This document shows positions 21,627 to 30,741 of a DNA stretch of 64,000 nucleotides, in pieces; the stretch's first letter is position 1; each line of letters begins with the position of its first letter. The stretch comes from Nonomuraea gerenzanensis. Its GTDB lineage: Bacteria; Actinomycetota; Actinomycetes; Streptosporangiales; Streptosporangiaceae. The position numbers and the translations under genes were made by a program. The stretch covers positions 1 through 64,000 of the forward strand of contig NZ_CP084058.1 of the NCBI RefSeq assembly GCF_020215645.1. The letters run 5' to 3'. The notes beneath the pieces are model-generated. The model had not been told where the DNA came from and searched no databases. It worked only from the letters and a program-made list of their open reading frames with translations.

Positions 21627-21686
21627 CTTATTTAAACAAGGCGAACAAGCGTCGTCAACGACTGCTGGCATACTTGTTTGAACAAG
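21627..21686. promoter_or_regulatory. Twin operator-like palindromes between transfer operon and GntR gene
   Basis: CTTATT-TA-AACAAG (21627-21640) and CTTGTT-TG-AACAAG (21673-21686) are two near-identical palindromes, 46 bp centre to centre, each followed by GCGAAC. They lie in the divergent promoter region of the transfer operon and the GntR gene, as expected for autoregulation and silencing of transfer. Assignment to that GntR protein is inference. Confidence 0.7.
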
Positions 21687-21706
21687 GCGAACGAGAGGGG
21701 CTCAAC

Positions 21707-22519
21707 ATGCCCAGCCAGAGGCGGCGGGACACGCTCCGCGGGGACGTGTCGGCACGGATCGCCGAGGACCTACGACAGGCCATCCTGAGCGGCGAGTACG
21801 CCGAGGGGGACCGGCTTCCGAGCACGTCTGAACTCATGGAGCAGGAGCAGGTGTCGTCGCTGAGCGTGCGACACGCCTACCAGGCGCTGATCGGTGAGGG
21901 CCTGGTCGTGGCCGTGCCGAAGAAGGGCTTCTACGTCCGCGAGTCGCTGCGCATGACCTGGCACATGACGAAATGGCAGGACCCGAAGCGCCTGGAGAAC
22001 GTCAAGACCGACGGCTGGACGGCGGATGTCGAGGCGGCTGGCTTCTCCCATCGGCAGACCATCAGCGTGAGCATCCTGCCGGGCAGCCACATGGTGGCTG
22101 GAACACCGATCGCGGAGCGGCTGGGCATCCCGGAGAGTGAGCGGGTCGTGGTGCGTAGCCGGGTCCGCTACATCGGGCCGGGGCCGGATCAGCCGGCCAA
22201 CGAGCCGGAGTCGCTGGCGGACTCCTACTACGCGTACAACCTCGTCAAGGACACCGGGATCATGGAGCCGGACAGCGTCAACACGGCTCAGGTCCTGGCC
22301 GAGCTCGGGTGTCCGATGCGCGACCACATCGACGAGCTGACCCCGCGGATCGCCTCTCGTCAGGAGACGGACCGGTTGCAACTGGCGGGGGTCATGGCGG
22401 TGCTCGAAGTCGTCCGTACGACGCTGACCACGTCAGGCAAGCCCGTGCTAGTGCTGCACCAGATCAGGCCGGGTAACGGGTCGAAGTACATCTACCAGGT
22501 GGAGTGCAGAGATGACTGA
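21707..22519 (+). CDS. GntR-family regulator with UTRA domain (KorSA-like)
   Basis: The 270-aa protein has an N-terminal GntR winged helix (about 12-78; GDVSARIAEDLRQAILSGEY, then LPSTSELMEQEQVSSLSVRHAY) and a C-terminal UTRA ligand domain. GntR regulators such as KorSA of pSAM2 control AICE transfer and replication genes. ATG 21707 is preceded by GAGAGGGG; the in-frame TTG at 21674 lies inside the second operator palindrome and is less likely. The stop overlaps the following acetyltransferase gene by 8 bp. Confidence 0.9.
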   Translation: MPSQRRRDTLRGDVSARIAEDLRQAILSGEYAEGDRLPSTSELMEQEQVSSLSVRHAYQALIGEGLVVAVPKKGFYVRESLRMTWHMTKWQDPKRLENVKTDGWTADVEAAGFSHRQTISVSILPGSHMVAGTPIAERLGIPESERVVVRSRVRYIGPGPDQPANEPESLADSYYAYNLVKDTGIMEPDSVNTAQVLAELGCPMRDHIDELTPRIASRQETDRLQLAGVMAVLEVVRTTLTTSGKPVLVLHQIRPGNGSKYIYQVECRDD

Positions 22520-23075
22520 CCGTCCCGTCCTGGCGGCCCGTCTCGCCGTCGAGAGCGATACCGAGCGTGTCGTCGAGCTGCGTGCCGAGTCCGAACGCTG
22601 GTTGGCCGAGCGTGGCATCCAGCAGTGGACGGCGAAGTGGGACGAGATCGGCCGGGAGAAGATCCGCCGCAACATCGCCAACCGCGAGACCTGGGTGTTC
22701 GAGGCCGGCGGCGAGGTGGTCGCCACGGTGACGCTCAACACCCGGCCGGATCTGGACTTCTGGGATCCGGACACTGACGGGCCTGCCCTGTACCTGTACA
22801 AGCTGCTCGTCGCTCGGGACCAGGCGGGCCGGGGGCTGGGCGGTGACATCGTGGACTGGTCGGTGGATCAGGCCGCGCGGCAGGGATTCCCGTGGCTGCG
22901 CCTGGATGTGTGGCGTACCAACCACGGGCTTCAGCGCTACTACCTGGAGCACGGATTCGAGCACGTGCGCACGGTCGTGGTGGACGGGCGCGACTCAGGG
23001 GCCTGCTTTCAACGGCGAGCCGCGCCCGTCTCCGTGCCGAACATCGTCGAAGAGGGCGTACGCGACGTTCTGTGA
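22512..23075 (+). CDS. GNAT-family N-acetyltransferase
   Basis: The 187-aa protein has the GNAT fold, with an N-terminal RLAVESDTERVVEL strand-helix, the acetyl-CoA loop VARDQAGRGLGGDIVDW and the C-terminal YYLEHGFEHVRTV. The substrate is unknown. It overlaps the GntR gene and is probably cotranscribed; a GNAT gene after the GntR regulator is a recurrent AICE arrangement as far as I recall. Confidence 0.85.
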   Translation: MTDRPVLAARLAVESDTERVVELRAESERWLAERGIQQWTAKWDEIGREKIRRNIANRETWVFEAGGEVVATVTLNTRPDLDFWDPDTDGPALYLYKLLVARDQAGRGLGGDIVDWSVDQAARQGFPWLRLDVWRTNHGLQRYYLEHGFEHVRTVVVDGRDSGACFQRRAAPVSVPNIVEEGVRDVL

Positions 23076-23091
23076 CGTGAAGGGGTGGACT

Positions 23092-23340
23092 TCATGACCT
23101 GCGTTCCTTGTGCTCGTGGGCAGTCACCAGGGCGATCCACACCTGGCGAGCCTCCGGGTAGCGGCCCCGGCCGGTCTCCTCGTAGCCGACGCCCTCGACG
23201 TGACGCAGGACGAAGAACCTCCTGGCCTCACAGCACCACTCGTACTCCCCGCAGCACGAGGTCTCCGTCACCCGGACGCGGCGGGCGCTGGTTGGGACGT
23301 GCGGTTCCCAGACGTACATGGCGGCTTGCTTCCGGTTCAC
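23092..23340 (-). CDS. Small hypothetical AICE protein
   Basis: The 82-aa product contains a cysteine pair in TSCCGEYEWCCEARRFFVLRH and a C-terminal basic tail. I recognise no function. GTG 23340 or the internal ATG 23319 could start it; neither has a strong ribosome site. The reading frame is protein-like (aromatic, balanced), unlike overlapping frames. Confidence 0.55.
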   Translation of the reverse strand: MNRKQAAMYVWEPHVPTSARRVRVTETSCCGEYEWCCEARRFFVLRHVEGVGYEETGRGRYPEARQVWIALVTAHEHKERRS

Positions 23341-23349
23341 ACAGCTCAG

Positions 23350-23373
23350 GGGCGGCGCCTGACAGCGCCGCCC
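23350..23373. terminator. GC-rich hairpin between two minus-strand genes
   Basis: GGGCGGCGC (23350-23358) and GCGCCGCCC (23365-23373) form a perfect 9-bp stem with a 6-base loop. There is no T-run, so it may be a terminator of the GC-rich actinomycete kind for the gene from 23662, or a leader structure for the gene at 23340. Confidence 0.5.
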
Positions 23374-23410
23374 AACGCGATGACTGATCTGACATACGGA
23401 TCCGCCGGCC

Positions 23411-23662
23411 TCACTCGGCGGCGGCGATGGCCTTCTCCCTGTGCAGCCGCAGCAGGGTCACGCCGTAGATATAGGAGGGGTCTGATGCGTAACGGTCCAG
23501 GCGCACGAACTGCACCGCGCCCGTGGCGCCGGGCGCTAACGACTCCAGTGCCTGCCGCAGGCGCACGGAGGCCCGCTCCAGTTCGCCGGTGATGCCGCAC
23601 GAGCCTCGGCCGTCGTCGTCAGAAGCCGTCCACGAGTAGAAACCCTCGGTGTCGAAGTGCAC
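23411..23662 (-). CDS. Small hypothetical protein, divergent from XRE regulator
   Basis: The 83-aa product begins MHFDTEGFYSWTASDDDGRGS and continues with a helical segment (ELERASVRLRQALESLAPG). It has no named domain in my memory. It is divergent from the XRE-TPR regulator gene with a 101-bp shared promoter region, which suggests control by that regulator. Confidence 0.6.
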   Translation of the reverse strand: MHFDTEGFYSWTASDDDGRGSCGITGELERASVRLRQALESLAPGATGAVQFVRLDRYASDPSYIYGVTLLRLHREKAIAAAE

Positions 23663-23763
23663 GACTACATCAGAGCCACGCGCGGTACCACGCCTGTAGA
23701 GGACACTGAGAGGCGACCCCTGATGTCCGCCCCCGTGTCCGCCCGTCCCCGGAGGAGCACAGG

Positions 23764-24993
23764 ATGACCGACATCCCAGAGGTTCCCGTCTGGGCCACCC
23801 GCCTGCTCGCCGCGCGCACCGCCAAGGGCTGGTCCCAGCGCGACCTGGCCCGCGAACTGATCAGGGTCTCCGACGAGCCGCTGACCGAGGTGCCGAACCT
23901 CATCCGCCGCATCCGGGGCCACGAGACCGGCGAGCACCGCCCGGACGCCTTCTACACCCGGCTCTACTGCAAGGCGTTCGGCCTGACGGAAGACCAGCTG
24001 TTCGGCACCGTCATCAAGCCGGTCCCCACCCTCGCCCTGCCCACGCTGGCCCCGGACGCCGACCTGTACGAGCGCATAACCCGCGCGATCGAGCATCCGT
24101 CCCGCGTCGATATGGCGACCGTGCAATGGCTGGAACACTGCCTGGCTGAACACCGCCGCGTCGAGGACACCATCGGTAGCAAGCCTCTCCTGCCGCTGAT
24201 CCACGCCCAGCTCTCGACTGTGGCCGACCTTGCGCGAGGCGCCCGTGGCCCGCTGGCCGACCGGGCCGTTGCCGTTCTGGCTCAGTACGCCCAGTTCATC
24301 GCCTGGATGTGCCAGGACTCCCGCCAGCACGCCGCCGCCCTGGCCTGGTACGACCGCTCCCACGCCTGGGCCCTTGAAGCCGGAGACGCATGCCTGGCCT
24401 CCACCACCCTGAACATGCGCGCCCACCAAGCCTGGAGCCTCGGCGACGCTCCCCGCTGCGTCCGCCTGGCCGAAGCCTCCCGCTGGCACGACGGCCGCAG
24501 CAGCTACGGCGTGCAGGGCATGGCCGTCCAGATGGCCGGCCGGGGTCACGCACAACTGGGCGAGGCCAATCTGGCGCGCATCCGGCTCGCCGAAGCCGAA
24601 GACCTCATCCGAACCGCCGCCGAACAGCCCGAGGAGGAACCGCCCTGGATGTACTTCTACGACGAGGGCTGGTTCCTCATGCAACGCGGTATGGCTGAGC
24701 TGGAGCTTGGCGACGGTCGCCGCGCCGCCGACTACCTCGAACGCGGCCTGTCTTCCTTGCCTGCCCACTATCGCCGTGATCGTGCCTGGTATGGAGCCTG
24801 CCTTGCCCGGGCACAGGCCACGCAGGGAGACGCCGAAGCCGCCACCGCCACAGCTCTGAAGATTGCTCCGGACGCTACAGCGCTCAACGCCTACGCTGTA
24901 ATCGAACTCCGCCGCACCGCCTACGACCTGAACTCTGTGGGCGCTCCCGGCTCTCAAGCAATCAGAGACTTTCTGACTGACTCGAAGCCATAG
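23764..24993 (+). CDS. XRE-family regulator with TPR-like repeats
   Basis: The 409-aa protein has an N-terminal helix-turn-helix (TAKGWSQRDLARELI...NLIRRIRGHETG, about 15-65) and a long helical C-terminal part with TPR-like repeats (AALAWYDRSHAWALEAGDACLASTTLNMRAHQAW). It resembles streptomycete regulators that sense peptides or proteins. ATG 23764 follows GGAGGAGCACAGG closely. It is the last backbone-type gene before the defence-like cargo and could regulate it or transfer. No target site was identified. Confidence 0.8.
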   Translation: MTDIPEVPVWATRLLAARTAKGWSQRDLARELIRVSDEPLTEVPNLIRRIRGHETGEHRPDAFYTRLYCKAFGLTEDQLFGTVIKPVPTLALPTLAPDADLYERITRAIEHPSRVDMATVQWLEHCLAEHRRVEDTIGSKPLLPLIHAQLSTVADLARGARGPLADRAVAVLAQYAQFIAWMCQDSRQHAAALAWYDRSHAWALEAGDACLASTTLNMRAHQAWSLGDAPRCVRLAEASRWHDGRSSYGVQGMAVQMAGRGHAQLGEANLARIRLAEAEDLIRTAAEQPEEEPPWMYFYDEGWFLMQRGMAELELGDGRRAADYLERGLSSLPAHYRRDRAWYGACLARAQATQGDAEAATATALKIAPDATALNAYAVIELRRTAYDLNSVGAPGSQAIRDFLTDSKP

Positions 24994-25480
24994 TTAGTGT
25001 CCCTGCTGTCCCCGCTGTCCCTCATCCCCTTCAGGGGTGCGACGATCCTCACAGCCGAAGGGACAGCATGGGGGACAGTAATGTCGGTACGAACCGTGGG
25101 CTGTGCCCCCCAGTGTTTCAGCGTCCCTACGGCTACCGAAGGTCTATACCGAGGCCACGGGCGAAGCCGCGATCGAGAAGCTGCTGACCATCGTCCCGAT
25201 CTCGCCCGGGCTGGCTCCTCACCTAGCAGCCCGCCTCTGGATCATCATTAGCGCGCCCATGCGCTGTCGACTCGTGAGTTGCGTCGACGCGGTAAGCGGC
25301 GGTTCTGTAAGCCTGCCGGCATCCCCTCATGGTTGACGCGGACATCGACGTTTCTCTTTTCTGGAACGATAGCGGTATTCTTACACCGACCAGATGGACT
25401 AGGTTGCATATCGTTACGTCACAAAAGGGGCGAATCGGTATGATTCCGGCATATCATCATGATGACTGCTCGCATCGATT
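24994..25480. other. Intergenic region before CBASS-like pair
   Basis: No convincing gene was found in these 487 bases. Base composition drops from GC-rich to clearly AT-richer from about 25330, matching the following two genes. A phrase reading VYTEATGEAAIEKLLTIVPISPGLAPHLAAR in frame + from about 25145 looks protein-like and may be a remnant. TATGAT at 25439-25444 with TTACGT at 25414 is a weak promoter candidate for the pair. Confidence 0.5.
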
Positions 25481-26311
25481 GTGGCAATGGATAAAATACG
25501 GGAATGCTTCGACGAGTTCATTGACAGAATATCTCTAGGTGAAGCTGAGCGAAGATCGGCCCTCGCGAGAGCCGATATTCTAATGGAATATGTCTCTCGC
25601 TGTAGCGGGATATCGAAGTGCATTATGACGGGCTCAATGGCTCGCACAACTGCTATAAAACGATACTCCGATGTTGATGTGATTGTCATTCTCGATCTCC
25701 CGTCGGCACAGCGGCCCACGGTAGACTATGCTCTAGACTTGCTAATTCGGCTGTTAAGAACTGCGGGTTACGAGGCGAAGATTTCGGGTGCCGCCGTATC
25801 GGTTTCCTTCGTCAATGGTTATGGCATTGACTTCATGCCCGCCTTTGATCGTAAGGGTGCAGATGGAGGTCTATGCGACTTCGACATTCCAAGGAATGAT
25901 CGGAAAGGATGGCTGCGGTATAGCCCAGATGATCAGACTCGACGCACCTCTTCGGCTGTAAAAATTTGCGGTCCCGACTTCAAAAAGCTGGTTCGTGCAG
26001 TCAAGTGGTGGGCGCGCATACACGGACATCAAGTTGCGTCATACGAGCTCGAACTTATTGCTTGCGAGACGTTTGTGAAAGAGCTCCCCGAACTGCCGCA
26101 GGCTATAGCCAGGTTCTTTCAAAGCGCAACGTTGCGCCTTGGGGCGCAAGTGAGCATTAAGGCTCCTGGCCTCAAGGATGCAAGTAGCGTGGCAAGGCGA
26201 GCTTGTGAACTGCAGGAGATCGGAGACATAGTGGGATCCGCATCTCTATGGAGGAGGATTTTTGGTGAGCAGTTCCCCATTGTCGTCTGCCGAGATCATC
26301 TCCATAGCTAA
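25481..26311 (+). CDS. CD-NTase-like (SMODS) nucleotidyltransferase
   Basis: The 276-aa protein has the Pol-beta NTase core of the cGAS/DncV superfamily: G51-S52 in MTGSMARTT, the metal-binding D64-V-D66 in RYSDVDVIVIL, and a third acidic residue D117 in YGIDFMPAF. It ends with a helical domain containing VKWWARIHGH. The N-terminal helix (IRECFDEFIDRISL) fits the SMODS pattern. CD-NTases make cyclic oligonucleotides on phage infection and activate an effector. GTG 25481 or ATG 25487 may be the start; neither has a clear ribosome site. It is AT-richer than the element, overlaps the four-TM gene by 47 bp and lies near attR. The exact product cannot be inferred. Confidence 0.85.
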   Translation: MAMDKIRECFDEFIDRISLGEAERRSALARADILMEYVSRCSGISKCIMTGSMARTTAIKRYSDVDVIVILDLPSAQRPTVDYALDLLIRLLRTAGYEAKISGAAVSVSFVNGYGIDFMPAFDRKGADGGLCDFDIPRNDRKGWLRYSPDDQTRRTSSAVKICGPDFKKLVRAVKWWARIHGHQVASYELELIACETFVKELPELPQAIARFFQSATLRLGAQVSIKAPGLKDASSVARRACELQEIGDIVGSASLWRRIFGEQFPIVVCRDHLHS

Positions 26312-27119
26312 TGCAGAGCTGACAAAGGCATCTAAGGGTTATAGTTTAAGTCGTCATCTGCAACTGGCTACTTTTGTGCTGGGTGTAGGATCCATCCTGA
26401 TACCCAACACCTATACATATATACCAGCCTTGCTAGCTTTGATCACCCAGATGTCTTCCTGGATCTATCGCCATAAAGCTGGTCAACTCCATGGGGTGGG
26501 CGACGAGGGAAGAATGCGTGGCCTTCTCCTCGACGCATTGGGTCCAACTTCAGAGAAACTTGATCTGAGTAACTGGCTCAGTCGAGTGAGCGAGAAGAGC
26601 CGTGAGAAGGCTAAGTCGTCTGTGGATCCAGATTATTTCGCCAGTGGCACAAAAGTGGGAGCGCAACGACTCTGTGAGCATATGCAGGAGAATGCCTTCT
26701 GGGGCAAGTGTCTGTATAAGGTTACGGCTGCGCGATACACAAGAATAACGCTCTGGATCGCAGCTATTGGCGTTCTGTCTGTTCTCGTCGCAATCCCACT
26801 CACTTCCAGTCAGAACCTAGTCCTTGCACGCATCTTGGTGGCTGTACTAGCATCCGGGGCTGCCGTGACTCAGGTGAGCGAAATACTCTCCTGGAGGTCA
26901 GCGGAGACCAAAATCGAGATTTTGGATCGTCGTCTGGAAAAGCTCGCTACCTGCAGTGAGGATGAACTGAAGACGAGACGACTAGATGCTCTTCTTGCGG
27001 TATATGGCGATTACTGTGTGGCAACCGCTACTGCACCGCCGATTCCAGACTTCCTATATCGGCGAGAGCGTGCCCGCCTGAACGATCTATGGAAGCAGCG
27101 GATCCTGCAGTCTCCCTAA
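26265..27119 (+). CDS. Four-TM SLATT/S-4TM-like effector
   Basis: The 284-aa protein has two pairs of membrane spans (about 33-47 with 51-68, and 161-179 with 185-205) separated by a charged cytoplasmic region of about 90 residues, and a helical C-terminal tail. This layout matches pore-forming SLATT or S-4TM effectors paired with SMODS nucleotidyltransferases. GTG 26265 is preferred because GAGGAGG (26251-26257) lies seven bases upstream; it overlaps the nucleotidyltransferase gene, so the two are coupled. The expected role is membrane disruption after binding the second messenger. Assignment to one subfamily is uncertain. Confidence 0.8.
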   Translation: MSSSPLSSAEIISIANAELTKASKGYSLSRHLQLATFVLGVGSILIPNTYTYIPALLALITQMSSWIYRHKAGQLHGVGDEGRMRGLLLDALGPTSEKLDLSNWLSRVSEKSREKAKSSVDPDYFASGTKVGAQRLCEHMQENAFWGKCLYKVTAARYTRITLWIAAIGVLSVLVAIPLTSSQNLVLARILVAVLASGAAVTQVSEILSWRSAETKIEILDRRLEKLATCSEDELKTRRLDALLAVYGDYCVATATAPPIPDFLYRRERARLNDLWKQRILQSP

Positions 27120-27276
27120 AGGCTGGCCGATGCGGAGGCGACGTCATGGCGGCTCGGCTGCTTGAGGGCCTGCGTGACAATCAGCAAGGACGATCACGGA
27201 CGTCGGCGGACGTCGGTGACCTCTTCTGCCCAGCTCAACACGGTGCCCCCGGTGATCGGTACCTGTGTTCGAGTTG

Positions 27277-27320
27277 CCTGATAAGGAAGAGGTCCCAGGT
27301 TCAAGTCCTGGTAGCCCCAC
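27277..27320 (+). repeat. attR, 44-bp copy of tRNA-Ile 3' half
   Basis: Identical to 12026-12069. The 5' half of the tRNA is missing, so this is an attachment-site remnant, not a gene. The 157 bases between the four-TM gene and attR, and the 233 bases after it up to the lectin gene, hold nothing I can support. Confidence 0.95.
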
Positions 27321-27553
27321 AGATTAGCAACAGCTCAGAGGCTGGATCCCGAGATCGTGGATTCGGCCTCTTGTTTGTTTGGCCGTCATTTGACCGTGAG
27401 CGCTTGCCTCGCGACCGGGCCGGGCCGTGTTCACGTCAGTTCGGCGTTCGTAAGGATGAGGGCGGTGCCGTTGGCATGGTCGGCGAGCAGCCCGTCGGCC
27501 CCTCAGCCGCCTCACCGCCCGTTCGGTGCGGGAGAGGCTCGGAGGGCGCCTGA

Positions 27554-28105
27554 TCAGCCGATCCCCCAGAAGTGATCCCGCCAGCTGCCGCAGGGCCACT
27601 GGATCACGGGAGCGTTGTCCGCCCAGTCACCGCCCATGACGGCGAGGCATTGGCCGCTGTGCTTGTTGATGACCCAGTACTTGCCATCGGCATGCCGAAC
27701 GAAGCGCCAGTGATGATCCTCGTACGTGCCGCAAGGCCACTGGATGAGCTGGATGCCACGTTCCATCGAACCGCCGGGCACAGCCAGACACTGGTTCGTG
27801 CCGTAGTTCCTGATCCGATAGAAGCTGGAGCTGAGGGGCTCGGGTTCCAGGACCCAGTAATGGTCCCACCAGGTTCCGCAGGTGAACTGCGTTATCTTCG
27901 CGCCTTGGGCCGTGGAGCCGCTGGGGATGTTCATGCATTTGTTGCTCCAGGCGTTGACGAACTTGAGTGTCACTCCATTCGGCGGGTCAGCAGCCCGCGA
28001 GGCCTTTCCCGCCGCATTTCCCGCCGCCGTTCCGGCGCTCGCCGGAGTCGCGACCACGGCCATCAACGCGAGGCCGGCCAGCAGCGTCGCAGCGATCTTC
28101 TTCAT
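27554..28105 (-). CDS. Secreted ricin-B-type lectin domain protein
   Basis: The 183-aa protein has a Sec signal peptide (MKKIAATLLAGLALMAVVATPASAG) and a beta-trefoil with three repeats, each ending in a W-containing phrase (CGTWWDHYWVLE, CGTYEDHHWRFV, CGSWRDHFWGIG), and conserved N-x-C-L motifs. Such domains bind sugars. No catalytic domain is attached. AAGGAGGAGG lies before ATG 28105. It is the first chromosomal gene after attR. Confidence 0.9.
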   Translation of the reverse strand: MKKIAATLLAGLALMAVVATPASAGTAAGNAAGKASRAADPPNGVTLKFVNAWSNKCMNIPSGSTAQGAKITQFTCGTWWDHYWVLEPEPLSSSFYRIRNYGTNQCLAVPGGSMERGIQLIQWPCGTYEDHHWRFVRHADGKYWVINKHSGQCLAVMGGDWADNAPVIQWPCGSWRDHFWGIG

Positions 28106-28631
28106 CGTCCTCCTCCTTGCGGACCTGCGAGTCCGAAGGCCATGCGCATGTCGGATCTCCATGGGATTCATGCTCACAGACCACCCTTACGCCGTACTGT
28201 CGCCGTCCTTTCGCCGAGGTGAGACGGCATGCTTGTGCACGGTCAGGGATTTCTCCAGATGGGCGGCCGGCATGATCCAGGCTGGCGGCCTTGAGATTTC
28301 CCGGCGGACGGTCATGCATTGCCGGGTGGATGAGGCGGCCATCCTGGCCGACGCCTACGGATGTGAGACGTCGACCGTTCCCGGCTCGTCGTGGTGTTCG
28401 CGCTGCGGACCCGGCGGGCGTGGTTTCTGATGAAGCAGAGAGCCGAGGAGCGGGGTGGTGGCTGGGCGAGGATATGGGATGAGGGCTTCGGCGATGAGAT
28501 CAAGTGGTGCGAGCCTGGCTGGATCGGCCATGGCGCGGTCATCGAGGACGCAATCAGCATGCCGCCATGAGGGACGAGCTCTATGATCAGGTTCGTCCTG
28601 ATCGTTGAGATTCGGAGAAGATGTCAATCTC
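28106..28631. other. Intergenic region with one doubtful mini-ORF
   Basis: I see no firm gene in these 526 bases. A 46-aa frame at 28430-28570 (+), starting MKQRAEERGGGWARIWDEG, has protein-like composition but no ribosome site or known relative, and may be a gene remnant. Confidence 0.4.
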
Positions 28632-28997
28632 ATGCGCCGCGCCATGGTCCTTCTGGCTGGCGTCGCCCTCGCCGTCGGCGCGTTCGTCCTCTTCTACCGG
28701 GGCCCGGGACAACCGTTCATCCGCGGTTACGTGAGCGACGTCGGCGCCACCATGCTGGTCTACGCGTTCTTGGGGCTGCTGTGGCGCACCACCGCCGCAC
28801 GCCGCTCCCTGGCTACGGCCGCGATCGCCGCCGCCGTCGAGTTCTACCAGATAGTCGGTATGACCCCGCCGGGGATCGGCGGTGTCCTGGTCGGTGCGTT
28901 CCCCGACCCATGGGACCTGGTCGCCTATGCCATCGGTGTGGTCGCAGCCCTGGCCTGGGAACGCCTCTTGGTCCGATCCGGTGATCAGACCGGCTGA
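28632..28997 (+). CDS. DUF2809 membrane protein
   Basis: The 121-aa product has four membrane helices (MVLLAGVALAVGAFVLF, GATMLVYAFLGLLW, SLATAAIAAAVEFYQIV, WDLVAYAIGVVAALAWE) and the DUF2809 pattern F-I-R-G-Y-V-S-D-V. Function is unknown. ATG 28632 is preferred over an in-frame TTG at 28605; GGAGAAG lies about 11 bases upstream. Confidence 0.8.
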   Translation: MRRAMVLLAGVALAVGAFVLFYRGPGQPFIRGYVSDVGATMLVYAFLGLLWRTTAARRSLATAAIAAAVEFYQIVGMTPPGIGGVLVGAFPDPWDLVAYAIGVVAALAWERLLVRSGDQTG

Positions 28998-29439
28998 CTC
29001 TCTGACACCACCCCCATCGGCACGACGGCGGTACGGATGCTCCCATGGCGGCGAGGTCACCGGGTTCGTCCTGCGCGGCGGCCAGCGTCGCAAAGCAGGA
29101 CCGCCGTATCGCAGGACGAGCGGCGCATCGCATCGCATCGCATCGCGTCTCTCTCGATCGCGGTCAGTCATTGTCGTGTTTCAGGAGCTCCGGTAGTAAC
29201 GGCAAGAGCAAGAGATCACGTGGCCATCGAGCAGGATTTCTGATGTCCGCCTATCGGGAGCCTTCTGGCCATCCACCTGGATTCACCTGGTCCGTCGACC
29301 TGGAGTTCTAGATGGCCGCTTACGATGCTCCTGGCCTCACGGCGGCCCCGAGGGGTACCGGCCGTCGGCGTCGGCGTGGGCATGGAGTGAGGACGCGCTG
29401 GTCCAGGCGGCCCGCTGGCCGCGTGACCATCACGAGGCC
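28998..29439. other. Intergenic region, possible decayed gene and pentanucleotide repeat
   Basis: Protein-like phrases occur in more than one frame (MSAYREPSGHPPGFTWSVDLEF then a stop at about 29309; a second frame reads WAWSEDALVQAARWPRDHHEAVAGY into the next gene). This suggests a decayed gene continuing into 29440-29712. GCATC is repeated four times at 29125-29144. Confidence 0.4.
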
Positions 29440-29712
29440 GTGGCCGGCTACGTGCCCTCCCCACGGCGCGTTGGCGGCTCGGGGCACCTGGACCCCGGGA
29501 ACAGTCGGCTGTGGCTGTTACTGGAGGCGTGCGGGTGGCGCGGGCGGCCTGTGGAGATCGTCCGGGAGGCGCGGGAGCGGCTGCGGGTGCGTGCGGCGGA
29601 GATACGCAGGTATGGGCGCGACCCGGACGAGCTCTACGTCAAGCTCTACGAGCGCGGTTTCGCGGGACGGCTGGATCAGGTGATCCGGGAGCTGGCGGAT
29701 TCTTCCTTGTGA
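29440..29712 (+). CDS. Hypothetical protein, possibly 5'-truncated
   Basis: The 90-aa reading (LDPGNSRLWLLLEACGWRGRPVEIVREARERLRVRAAEIRRYGRD) is helical and protein-like. The frame stays open upstream with sensible sequence but has no start codon before GTG 29440, so the true 5' end may be lost by a frameshift near 29310-29400. I know no family. Confidence 0.45.
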   Translation: MAGYVPSPRRVGGSGHLDPGNSRLWLLLEACGWRGRPVEIVREARERLRVRAAEIRRYGRDPDELYVKLYERGFAGRLDQVIRELADSSL

Positions 29713-29751
29713 GGTGACGCCGCTGCCGCTGGTCCCCGACGGGCTGGGGGC

Positions 29752-30737
<986 letters not shown>

Positions 30738-30741
<4 letters not shown>

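Larger units (their letters stand above)
12026..27320. mobile_element. AICE integrated in tRNA-Ile
   Basis: The 15.3-kb element is bounded by two identical 44-bp repeats: the 3' half of tRNA-Ile, and a copy at 27277-27320 lacking the 5' half. It encodes a tyrosine integrase and excisionase at the attL end, a prim-pol and AAA helicase replication pair (the RepPP type of AICE), a TraB/FtsK DNA translocase for double-stranded conjugation, a SpdB-like membrane protein, and a GntR-family regulator. This is the standard set for an actinomycete integrative and conjugative element. Cargo genes lie between attL and int (HEPN protein) and between the XRE regulator and attR (CBASS-like pair). A frameshift in the helicase gene may block its replication. 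Confidence 0.95.

Noticed and set aside
25481..27119. Abortive-infection AbiEii-type toxin-antitoxin pair
   Set aside because: AbiE antitoxin features are absent, and the second gene is a four-TM protein, which fits a CBASS-like effector instead.
27277..27320. Second tRNA-Ile gene
   Set aside because: Only the 3' half is present; the 5' acceptor and D-arm are missing, so it is attR.
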